Source: Chromatiales bacterium (GTDB taxonomy: Bacteria; Pseudomonadota; Gammaproteobacteria; SZUA-140). From it: a stretch of 6,535 nt of DNA. Made by a program: the position numbers and the translations under genes. The notes under the pieces were generated by a model. That model had not been told where the DNA came from and did not search any database. It was given only the letters and a program-made list of their open reading frames with translations. The stretch is taken from positions 1 through 6,535 of the forward strand of contig JAITWN010000055.1 of assembly GCA_031285245.1 (NCBI GenBank), read 5' to 3'. This document shows positions 1 through 5,799 of this stretch, piece by piece (the stretch's first letter is position 1; each line of letters starts with the position of its first letter).

Positions 1-398
1 GCGCTGCGCCGCACGGTGGCGGCGCATTCTCCGGCAAAGATCCTTCCAAAGTGGATCGCTCCGCTGCCTACGCGGGTCGTTATGTCGCGAAGAACATCGT
101 TGCCGCTGGCCTCGCGGAACGCTGCCTGATTCAGATTTCCTACGCCATTGGCGTCGCACATCCGACCAGCGTGATGGTGACCACTTACGGCACCGGCAAG
201 CTGTCTGATGAAAAGATCGAAGCGTTGGTGAAAAAACATTTCGATCTGCGTCCCAAGGGCATCGTGCAGATGCTCGACCTGCTGCGCCCGATCTATCGCA
301 ACACTGCGGCATATGGGCACTTCGGACGCGAGGAACCTGGATTTACCTGGGAAAATACGGATAAAGCAGCCGCGCTGCGAGCTGACGCCGGACTGTAA
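1..398 (+). CDS. metK: S-adenosylmethionine synthetase, C-terminal part (5' end outside window)
   Basis: Makes S-adenosylmethionine from methionine and ATP in the cytoplasm, feeding all SAM-dependent methylations. Only the last 131 residues are present, read in the frame that begins at base 3; the full enzyme is about 385-390 residues. The visible part opens with the family's glycine-rich signature GGGAFSGKDPSKVD. By spacing, its two lysines and aspartate match E. coli K265, K269 and D271, which contact ATP phosphates and metal/K+. Further hallmarks are the RYVAKNIVAAGLA helix, the segment SYAIGVAHPTS, and the C-terminal DLRPKGIVQMLDL and TAAYGHFGRE blocks. The frame is open to TAA at 396-398 and nothing looks broken. 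It is followed by its own terminator and by ahcY, which disposes of the by-product of SAM use. The identification is essentially certain; the 5' truncation is only the window edge. Confidence 0.97.
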   Translation, partial: AAPHGGGAFSGKDPSKVDRSAAYAGRYVAKNIVAAGLAERCLIQISYAIGVAHPTSVMVTTYGTGKLSDEKIEALVKKHFDLRPKGIVQMLDLLRPIYRNTAAYGHFGREEPGFTWENTDKAAALRADAGL

Positions 399-440
399 AA
401 AGACGCGGGGCTGTAAGTAGCAGCCCCGCTCTTTAGTTCT
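399..440 (+). terminator. metK terminator hairpin
   Basis: A perfect 9-bp stem, GCGGGGCTG (405-413) with CAGCCCCGC (421-429), closes a 7-nt loop. It is extended by AAAGA (399-403) pairing with TCTTT (430-434) across a bulged C at 404. A short T-rich run, TCTTTAGTTCT, follows. It begins directly after the metK stop, as expected for an intrinsic terminator, although the T-tract is interrupted. Confidence 0.85.
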
Positions 441-461
441 ACTCCTCTCACCCGCTATAAT
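432..461 (+). promoter_or_regulatory. ahcY promoter
   Basis: TATAAT at 456-461 is a perfect sigma-70 -10 box. The -35 region is weak: TTAGTT (433-438) gives 17-nt spacing, and the neighbouring TTTAGT (432-437) gives 18. It lies in the tail of the metK terminator. Transcription would begin near 467-469, two or three bases before the riboswitch, so the aptamer forms the very 5' end of the mRNA. That fit supports the call. The -35 placement is uncertain. Confidence 0.75.
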
Positions 462-468
462 CCCGCCC

Positions 469-532
469 ACTCCGAGGAGCGCTGCGAGGGAATCCCCTAC
501 CCCCAGGCTCGGAATTTCAGAACTGCGCTCAC
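469..532 (+). ncRNA. S-adenosylhomocysteine (SAH) riboswitch aptamer
   Basis: This is a cis-acting RNA that binds SAH and turns on SAH-recycling genes. The conserved core of the family is visible: TCCGAGGAGCGCTGC, then CCCAGGCTCGGA, then AACTGCGCTCAC. P1 is TCCGAG (471-476) with CTCGGA (508-513), 6 bp and perfect. The diagnostic pseudoknot is GAGCGC (477-482) with GCGCTC (525-530), also 6 bp and perfect. A small P2 can form from GGG (488-490) with the downstream C-run; its register is ambiguous. It sits just after the promoter and about 70 nt before the ahcY start, the usual place for this class in beta- and gammaproteobacteria. The family is known as a genetic ON switch for ahcY, usually discriminating strongly against SAM. 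The assignment rests on remembered consensus and base pairing. Confidence 0.93.
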
Positions 533-556
533 CTAACCCGATCCGGGAAGGTGAGC
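527..556 (+). promoter_or_regulatory. Hairpin competing with the riboswitch pseudoknot (probable expression platform)
   Basis: GCTCACCT (527-534) pairs perfectly with AGGTGAGC (549-556). Inside this, CCCG (537-540) pairs with CGGG (544-547) around a 3-nt loop. The left arm uses bases 527-530, which also form the 3' strand of the aptamer pseudoknot, so the two structures exclude each other. No T-run follows the hairpin directly. Farther down, TCCTT (575-579) is complementary to the ahcY Shine-Dalgarno AAGGA (594-598), which points to translational control. The pairings are seen in the sequence; their role is inferred. Confidence 0.55.
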
Positions 557-604
557 CGCATCCACGCGGAACGTTCCTTTCCGGTCACTGTTCAAGGAGA
601 GAAA

Positions 605-2014
605 ATGAACGCTGTGACTGACATCAAGCAAGACTACATGGTCGCTGACATGAGCCTCGCTGATTGGGGCCGCAAGGAAATCGCCATCGCCGAAACTGAA
701 ATGCCTGGACTCATGGCGCTGCGCAAGAAATATGGCCCGCAAAAGCCGCTCAAGGGCGCGCGCATCGCCGGCAGTCTGCACATGACGATCCAGACTGCGG
801 TGCTGATCGAAACGCTGGTCGAACTCGGCGCCGAAGTGCGCTGGGCTTCGTGCAATATTTTCTCGACCCAGGATCATGCGGCTGCGGCCATCGCCGCACG
901 CGGCATCCCGGTCTACGCCTACAAGGGCGAAAGCCTGGAAGAATACTGGGAGTTCACGCATCGCATTCTGGAATGGCATGACGGCGGCACGCCGAACATG
1001 ATCCTCGACGATGGCGGCGATGCCACGCTGCTGGTGGTGCTTGGCTCGCAGGTCGAACACAACGACGCTGCCCTTGGCACCCCAGGTAGCGATGAAGAGC
1101 GTGTGCTGCATGCCGCTATTCGCCGTCGTCTGCCGCAAGGCGGATACTACAGCCGCATCCGCAGCAACATCCGCGGCGTTACCGAAGAAACCACCACTGG
1201 CGTGCATCGCCTTTACCAGATGGAAAAGCGCGGCGATCTGCCGTTCGCGGCGATCAACGTCAACGACTCGGTTACCAAATCCAAGTTCGACAATCTCTAC
1301 GGCTGCCGCGAATCGCTGGTCGATGGCATTAAGCGCGCGACCGACGTCATGATCGCCGGCAAAATCTGCGTCGTGCTCGGCTATGGCGACGTCGGCAAGG
1401 GCTGCGCGCAATCGCTGCGCGGACTGGGCGCCACGGTGTGGGTCACTGAAATCGATCCGATCTGCGCGCTGCAAGCAGCGATGGAAGGCTATCGCGTCGT
1501 GACCATGGATGAAGCCGCGTCACAGGGCGACATCTTCGTCACCGCCACCGGCAACTTCCATGTCATTCGCCATGAACACATGAAGGCCATGAAGGATCAG
1601 GCGATCGTGTGCAACATCGGTCACTTCGATAACGAGATCGATATCGCCAGCCTGCGCGATTACACCTGGGAAAACATCAAGCCGCAGGTCGATCACATTA
1701 TCTTCCCCAACGGCAAACGCATCATCCTGCTCGCCGAAGGCCGTCTCGTGAATCTCGGCTGCGCCACCGGCCATCCGAGCTTCGTGATGTCGAACTCCTT
1801 CACCAATCAGGTGCTGGCGCAGATCGAGCTGTGGGGCAATCACTCTCAGTACGAGCGCAAGGTCTACATTCTGCCGAAGAAGCTCGACGAAGAAGTGGCG
1901 CGTCTACACTTGCAGAAGATCGGTGCCAAGCTCACGCGCTTAACCGACGAGCAGGCCGCTTACATCAGCGTCTCTGCCGACGGCCCGTACAAGCCTGATC
2001 ATTACCGCTACTAA
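605..2014 (+). CDS. ahcY: Adenosylhomocysteinase (SAH hydrolase)
   Basis: NAD-dependent cytoplasmic enzyme that reversibly splits S-adenosylhomocysteine into adenosine and homocysteine, relieving product inhibition of methyltransferases. At 469 residues it is the long bacterial form, with the extra segment near residues 150-190 relative to the human enzyme. Both family signatures are present: SCNIFSTQDHAAAAI (82-96) and GKICVVLGYGDVGKGCA (252-268), the latter holding the NAD-binding GxGxxG loop. Active-site residues are intact by alignment with the mammalian enzyme: H59, D135/D136, E195, K225, D229, N230, C234 and H340 in GHFDNEID. The C-terminus KPDHYRY is typical; its Lys and Tyr reach the NAD of the neighbouring subunit. 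The ATG at 605 is chosen because AAGGAGA (594-600) precedes it and the product starts like its homologues. A GTG at 551 in the same frame lies inside the competing leader hairpin and is unlikely. Expression is probably controlled by the upstream SAH riboswitch. Confidence 0.98.
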   Translation: MNAVTDIKQDYMVADMSLADWGRKEIAIAETEMPGLMALRKKYGPQKPLKGARIAGSLHMTIQTAVLIETLVELGAEVRWASCNIFSTQDHAAAAIAARGIPVYAYKGESLEEYWEFTHRILEWHDGGTPNMILDDGGDATLLVVLGSQVEHNDAALGTPGSDEERVLHAAIRRRLPQGGYYSRIRSNIRGVTEETTTGVHRLYQMEKRGDLPFAAINVNDSVTKSKFDNLYGCRESLVDGIKRATDVMIAGKICVVLGYGDVGKGCAQSLRGLGATVWVTEIDPICALQAAMEGYRVVTMDEAASQGDIFVTATGNFHVIRHEHMKAMKDQAIVCNIGHFDNEIDIASLRDYTWENIKPQVDHIIFPNGKRIILLAEGRLVNLGCATGHPSFVMSNSFTNQVLAQIELWGNHSQYERKVYILPKKLDEEVARLHLQKIGAKLTRLTDEQAAYISVSADGPYKPDHYRY

Positions 2015-2024
2015 AGAAAGCATC

Positions 2025-2052
2025 GCCGGGCTGGCAATCACGCCAGCCTGGC
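2025..2052 (+). other. Hairpin between ahcY and metF
   Basis: GCCGGGCTGGC (2025-2035) and GCCAGCCTGGC (2042-2052) form an 11-bp stem with one G-U pair and a 6-nt loop. No T-tract follows, so it is not a canonical intrinsic terminator. It ends 17 nt before the metF ATG, which lacks a clear Shine-Dalgarno. The hairpin could shape metF translation, protect the upstream mRNA end, or pause polymerase. The structure is clear; its function is unknown. Confidence 0.6.
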
Positions 2053-2069
2053 CCAGCTGCGCGATCATC

Positions 2070-2936
2070 ATGAAATCACAACTCAGTTATCCCAAAGCTT
2101 TCAGCTTCGAATTTTTCCCGCCTCGCACCGAACAAGGCGCAGAAAAACTGCGCTCGGTAAGCGCGAGCCTGGCGGAGCTGCGCCCCTGCTTCTTCTCAGT
2201 CACCTTCGGCGCAGGCGGCTCCACACGTGAGCACACCTACGACACGGTGGTCGATCTCAAAACCCGCACCGGTATCGATGTTGCGCCGCATCTGTCCTGC
2301 ATAGGCTCGACGCGCGAAGGTATTCGCGAAATTCTGTCCGCTTATAAAGCACAAAACGTTCGTCATCTCGTTGCGTTGCGTGGGGACATGCCTTCTGGCA
2401 TGCGTGACACGGGAGAATTCAGCCATGCCAACGAGCTGATCGAGTTCATCCGCGCGCAAACCGGTAACCATTTTTTTATCGAAGTCGCGGCGTATCCCGA
2501 ATTCCATCCGCAATCGACGGACGCGCAAACCGATCTGCGCAACTTCAAACGCAAGGTTGATGCCGGCGCCGACGCTGCGCTCACGCAGTATTTCTACAAC
2601 CCTGATGCCTATTTCCGCTTCGTTGATTCCTGCGAGGCCATGGGCCTTGATCTTCCCATCGTCCCTGGCATCATGCCGATCACCAACTATGCGCAGCTCG
2701 CACGCTTCTCTGATGTTTGTGGTGCAGAGATTCCGCGCTGGATCCGTAAACGCATGGAAGCTTACGGTGAAGATGCCGAAGCATTACGCGCCTTCGGCCT
2801 GGATGTCACCACCGAGCTTTGTCGCAAACTGCTCGAAGGCGGTGCGCCTGGGCTACATTTTTACAGCATGAATCAGCTGTACCCGACGCTCGCGATCTGG
2901 CAGGCGTTAGGACTGGAAAACCTACGAAAGAAATAG
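2070..2936 (+). CDS. metF: 5,10-methylenetetrahydrofolate reductase
   Basis: Flavoenzyme (FAD, TIM barrel) that reduces 5,10-methylene-THF to 5-methyl-THF, the methyl donor for remaking methionine from the homocysteine released by AhcY. The 288 residues match the bacterial MetF length (E. coli about 296), without the regulatory domain of eukaryotic forms. Visible motifs are FSFEFFPPRT (11-20), whose E14 corresponds to catalytic Glu28 of E. coli; SVTFGAGGST (43-52); HLSCIGS (74-80); ALRGD (102-106), with the Asp that contacts the flavin; KVDAGADAALTQYFYN (162-177); PGIMPI (199-204); and GLHFYSMN (261-268). The start MKSQLSYPKAFSFEFFPP fits homologues, although no good ribosome-binding site lies before it. 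It is on the same strand as ahcY, 55 nt away, and is probably cotranscribed and so partly under the SAH riboswitch; this depends on read-through of the intervening hairpin. Confidence 0.97.
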   Translation: MKSQLSYPKAFSFEFFPPRTEQGAEKLRSVSASLAELRPCFFSVTFGAGGSTREHTYDTVVDLKTRTGIDVAPHLSCIGSTREGIREILSAYKAQNVRHLVALRGDMPSGMRDTGEFSHANELIEFIRAQTGNHFFIEVAAYPEFHPQSTDAQTDLRNFKRKVDAGADAALTQYFYNPDAYFRFVDSCEAMGLDLPIVPGIMPITNYAQLARFSDVCGAEIPRWIRKRMEAYGEDAEALRAFGLDVTTELCRKLLEGGAPGLHFYSMNQLYPTLAIWQALGLENLRKK

Positions 2937-2937
2937 C

Positions 2938-2974
2938 CATAGGTTGGGCTGAGCGCAGCGAAGCCCAACCTATG
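2938..2974. repeat. Perfect palindromic repeat between convergent genes (REP-like; possible bidirectional terminator)
   Basis: CATAGGTTGGGCT (2938-2950) and AGCCCAACCTATG (2962-2974) are exact 13-bp inverted copies around an 11-nt spacer, GAGCGCAGCGA. The core TTGGGCT...AGCCCAA with a GCGCAGCGA-type loop resembles a dispersed palindromic element I recall from many beta- and gammaproteobacterial genomes; this is memory, not a search. It starts 1 nt after the metF stop and lies 28 nt past the stop of the convergent dehydrogenase, so it could end transcription from both sides even without T-tracts. Confidence 0.7.
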
Positions 2975-3002
2975 ATGATGACCGGGTGTAGGCAATGACA
3001 GG

Positions 3003-3680
3003 TTAGAAAGGGATTTGCGTACCGTCGTAAGCGACGAAAGCACCCAGCGGGTAACTGCTAACCGCTTCGAATACCTTGACCAATCCGGCAACCGAGGTAT
3101 CGACATCGATGCGCGCATCGGGTCCGCCCATGTCGGTACGAACCCAGCCCGGATGAACAGCGATAGCGCGCACACCACGCGGCGCAAGATCGATCGCCAT
3201 GGACTTCGTCGTGATCACCAACGCTGCCTTGGCCGCGCGGTAGGCATAACTGCCACCGCTGGTATTGTCAGCGGATGAACCCATCTGTGAACTCACATTG
3301 ACGATCACACCGCGGGCTTTGAGCAACGCGGGCAGCAGATGCTGCACGACACGCAGCGGACCGATGCAATCGACATCGAAGACTTCCTGCATAGTGCGAT
3401 CGGTAACGTCTTCTAATCCTTGCGCTGTTTCGCCACCATCCGCGCTCCAGATGCCAGCATTATTGATCAGGAGATCGACGCGCTCAGGCAGCGGTGCGCC
3501 ACCACTCGGCGCTGCCTCGCGCACATCCCAACGCACTAGATGCAGACTATCGCTCTTTAGCCGCGCGAGCTCCTTGGAATCTGAGCGCACGCATGCCCAG
3601 GCCTGATGCCCAGCCGCAAGATAATGTCTGAGCAGACCAAGCCCGACGCCGCGATTTGCACCTGTGATGACGACATTCAT
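3003..3680 (-). CDS. Short-chain dehydrogenase/reductase (SDR), substrate unknown
   Basis: A 225-residue classical SDR with a single Rossmann-fold domain. The nucleotide-binding motif TGANRGVG is at residues 6-13. R32, after the second strand, hints at NADP(H) preference. NNAG is at 73-76, the catalytic Ser lies in NVSS (128-131), and the catalytic pair is Y147/K151 in YRAAK. PGWVRTDMGG (177-186) closes the active site. It ends soon after, so it is a short SDR resembling the C-factor/sniffer-type carbonyl reductase group. No signal peptide is seen, so it should be cytoplasmic. The start at MNVVITGANRG is the natural SDR N-terminus, although no convincing Shine-Dalgarno precedes it. It lies 80 nt downstream of the EPS barrel gene on the same strand and converges on metF. 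I see nothing tying it to either pathway, so the substrate is left open. Confidence 0.9.
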   Translation of the reverse strand: MNVVITGANRGVGLGLLRHYLAAGHQAWACVRSDSKELARLKSDSLHLVRWDVREAAPSGGAPLPERVDLLINNAGIWSADGGETAQGLEDVTDRTMQEVFDVDCIGPLRVVQHLLPALLKARGVIVNVSSQMGSSADNTSGGSYAYRAAKAALVITTKSMAIDLAPRGVRAIAVHPGWVRTDMGGPDARIDVDTSVAGLVKVFEAVSSYPLGAFVAYDGTQIPF

Positions 3681-3760
3681 GAACAGAAGATACTCAATTG
3701 CAGAATCCAGGAAAACTCAGTAGCGTCTTGCGTGACGCATTGGAAAGATGTTGGCCCTGC
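3681..3760 (-). other. Intergenic gap with weak hairpins
   Basis: Two small inverted repeats lie here. GCGTC (3723-3727) pairs with GACGC (3734-3738), and GCCCT (3754-3758) pairs with AGGGC (3763-3767), the latter overlapping the stop codon of the barrel gene. Neither has a proper T-tract on the minus strand, so a terminator for the EPS unit is not firmly supported. I cannot pick out a clear promoter for the dehydrogenase. Confidence 0.35.
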
Positions 3761-5083
3761 TCAGGGCGTCATCAGCCCAGGCATTGATGAACCCGGTATC
3801 AGCGCAGCCCCAGAACCATAGGAGAAAAACAGCAACACGCGCAGATCATCGTACTGCGCGCTGGCAAGATCACTGCTTCTATGACTATCCGCCACTGCTA
3901 GAGTCGCTTTCAATTTGCCGGACAGTGCGTACGTCAGCCCGCCCTGGAACGTATAAGACTCATACCCTGAAACCGACCCACTCACCCGTACCTGCTCATA
4001 AATCGTAGCCAGCAAAGTGCTCAGCGCCGCCCCCAAAGGATAATTCACGCTCAATTGCGTACCCGTCGTGCTTTGCGTCCCACCGACACCTTGATGGCGT
4101 TTGTCCCAGTATCCGGTCAAACGCCAATCGGTCTCGACGAGGCGCCAATTATAGGCAAGCCGCGCCGTCTCTGAGCGGAACAAATTGCTGCTGATCTGCT
4201 GATCCACTCCAATCCCGAGATTGGGGTCGACACCCACCTGCGCCAATACCTGGCTGGTATTGGTAATCTCCGAGGCAAGATAAGCAGACATCTGCGAGTG
4301 CTGGCTCGATCGATAGTTCCAGGACAGATTCGCGAGATAGCCACCTCCAGAGCCGACATGCTCGCTGAGCACATCGGTAAATCCCAGATTGGCGATGAAC
4401 GACATGCGCGGCGACAGACCTTGCAGCCCCACGAAATACCGCGCCATTGTGGTGCCCTGATAGACGCTCTCGTTGTATGTAGTGCGATTCAGATTGCTGT
4501 TCAAAGACAGCGAGAGCGGCAACGTCACCCGATAAGTCCAGGCCGCACCCAGCGTGTATTGCTGGTTATCGTAATCCGTCTTTTCGAAATAGAAATTATT
4601 GTACTGAGGCTTGAAGCTCAGTCGCTGACGCACATTGATCGGCAGCGAAGCACCAAGCCCAGTCGAGAATACATTGACACCCTGGAGATTGGTGGGAGTA
4701 CCTGGCACCAGAGCATTGATAGGCTGGCGCGCATAGCTGTCTGAAGCAGACCAAACGAAGGAGTCTGGGCGTATCAACCACTCTGCAGCGCCAATGAAAG
4801 CAAACTGACGCTGGCTATCGTAGGAGTCGTTCTCATAATTGCGATAGAGCAGCGAGGTCTGAGCATTTGCGCGTAGCGCCCCCTCATTGCGAGCTGCGGA
4901 TAACTGAAACAACGCAGTTTCGATCAAATCCTCGCGCTCGTTCTCAGACGTCAGCCTGGCGTTGTTGGTGTACTCCAAACCGCCAGCCGCACCGGCATCG
5001 AACTGCATGCCATAAGCTGCGCTTGCGCCACTGGTAAGCACTGCAAGCACGATGGCACGAAAACCCGATTGGAAAGCATGCAT
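3761..5083 (-). CDS. Outer-membrane beta-barrel protein, exopolysaccharide-associated
   Basis: A 440-residue exported protein. Residues 1 to about 25 form a Sec signal peptide (MHAFQSGFRAIVLAVLTSGASA, likely cut near ASA-AYG). The rest is rich in alternating polar/hydrophobic stretches with aromatic ends, the pattern of a large transmembrane beta-barrel. Examples are TSLLYRNYENDSYDSQRQFA (about 76-95), RLSFKPQYNNFYFEKTDYDN, TLPLSLSLNSNLNRTTYN and YTFQGGLTYALSGKLKATLA. The YRNYEND/YDSQ stretch and the position beside the export lipoprotein fit barrels of exosortase/PEP-CTERM-type EPS clusters and EpsL-like proteins, from memory. Its job is inferred: secretion or anchoring of polysaccharide at the outer membrane. 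After the last likely strand (DLRVLLFFSYG) there is an unusual tail of about 17 residues ending LMTP rather than a terminal aromatic. The ATG at 5083 is chosen; a GTG at 5095 would add four residues. It lies 23 nt after the exporter stop and is probably cotranscribed with it. Confidence 0.78.
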   Translation of the reverse strand: MHAFQSGFRAIVLAVLTSGASAAYGMQFDAGAAGGLEYTNNARLTSENEREDLIETALFQLSAARNEGALRANAQTSLLYRNYENDSYDSQRQFAFIGAAEWLIRPDSFVWSASDSYARQPINALVPGTPTNLQGVNVFSTGLGASLPINVRQRLSFKPQYNNFYFEKTDYDNQQYTLGAAWTYRVTLPLSLSLNSNLNRTTYNESVYQGTTMARYFVGLQGLSPRMSFIANLGFTDVLSEHVGSGGGYLANLSWNYRSSQHSQMSAYLASEITNTSQVLAQVGVDPNLGIGVDQQISSNLFRSETARLAYNWRLVETDWRLTGYWDKRHQGVGGTQSTTGTQLSVNYPLGAALSTLLATIYEQVRVSGSVSGYESYTFQGGLTYALSGKLKATLAVADSHRSSDLASAQYDDLRVLLFFSYGSGAALIPGSSMPGLMTP

Positions 5084-5106
5084 GTTCAAAACCACAGGTG
5101 CGCTGA

Positions 5107-5727
5107 TCAGAACAAGCCCTCAGGCACCGAAATGACATCCCCTGGAGCCAGCGGCACATTGGTAGTCATGTCGGCTTTTTCCATGATGTCTCTGATGCGC
5201 AGATTGTAGGTTTTGACGACGCCATCGACCTTGCGATAGAGCTTGGCCCGATTCGCCGCGGCGAATTCGGTAACTCCACCAGCGTCGATGATTGCATCCA
5301 CCACCGTAATGCCACGGCGATAAGGCACAGACAGATTCTTCTGCACGGCACCGGTCACTCGGATGTGAGACAGGAATTCCCCGCTCTCGATCGAAGTCAG
5401 CACAACGGTGACCTGAGGCGAACGCACGAAGGCTGAAAGGCGCGACTCAATATCGCGCGCTAACTCCTGCGGCTCCCTGCCCGCGGCGCGCACATCTCCG
5501 ACCAGAGGTACAGAAATGTTGCCATCGGGGCGAACCGGGACTTCTTCCGACAAATCTGGATTATTCCAGACGCTGACTTTGATCTTGTCCGATACGGCGA
5601 TCTTATAGGTGCCGTCCTGTACGTAGGGTGTGAAAGCAACCTCCGGGGGCACTTGGGGCGCTCCCGCGCAAGCGGTCAAGCCCAGTATCGCAACAAACGC
5701 CAAAGCCGCGATTATCCAACGTCCCAT
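5107..5727 (-). CDS. Polysaccharide export lipoprotein (Wza/EpsA type, exosortase/PEP-CTERM-associated group)
   Basis: Outer-membrane lipoprotein that in its family forms the periplasm-to-surface channel for exopolysaccharide. It has 206 residues: signal peptide 1-19 with lipobox LTAC (lipidated C20), a Poly_export domain about 36-112 (SVWNNPDLSEEVPVRPDG, ISVPLVGDV, RSPQVTVVL), and a single SLBB domain about 120-204 (RVTGAVQKNLSVPYR, VDAIIDAGGVTEFAAANRAK, PLAPGDVISVPE). This one-SLBB layout and the GGVTEFAAANRA stretch are close, from memory, to exporters of PEP-CTERM EPS clusters; E. coli Wza is much longer. The ATG at 5727 is chosen because GGGGGAG (minus strand, 5737-5743) lies 9 nt upstream and it gives a clean lipoprotein leader; longer starts up to 5826 would run through the promoter. 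One oddity is that the usual GPGD near the start of the export domain reads AVSD (44-47). It is the first gene of the minus-strand pair. Confidence 0.92.
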   Translation of the reverse strand: MGRWIIAALAFVAILGLTACAGAPQVPPEVAFTPYVQDGTYKIAVSDKIKVSVWNNPDLSEEVPVRPDGNISVPLVGDVRAAGREPQELARDIESRLSAFVRSPQVTVVLTSIESGEFLSHIRVTGAVQKNLSVPYRRGITVVDAIIDAGGVTEFAAANRAKLYRKVDGVVKTYNLRIRDIMEKADMTTNVPLAPGDVISVPEGLF

Positions 5728-5754
5728 TGATTTCAACTCCCCCAAGGCTCGTGA

Positions 5755-5799
5755 GCCACGCATCATGGTTGCCGCCTCTGACACTGTCAAGTATGACAG
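5755..5799 (-). promoter_or_regulatory. Promoter of the EPS export genes with operator-like inverted repeat
   Basis: On the minus strand, a perfect -35 TTGACA (5785-5790) is followed after 17 nt by CATGAT (5762-5767), a 4-of-6 match to the -10 consensus. Transcription would begin near 5755, about 28 nt before the exporter ATG. The -35 lies within CTGTCA-AGTA-TGACAG (5784-5799, plus strand), a perfect 6-bp inverted repeat. It overlaps a second one, TGACA-C-TGTCA (5779-5789). This places three TGACA/TGTCA half-sites over the -35, as expected for a regulator-binding operator. No regulator is encoded in the window. Confidence 0.65.

Noticed and set aside
533..1474. Long minus-strand open frame (313 codons) opposite ahcY
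   Set aside because: It is antisense to a textbook AhcY with intact motifs; its composition is that of a mirrored GC-rich gene and it matches no family I recognise.
4298..4744. Plus-strand open frame (148 codons) inside the barrel gene
   Set aside because: The barrel reading on the opposite strand has a signal peptide and barrel pattern; this frame has no ribosome-binding site or recognisable motif.
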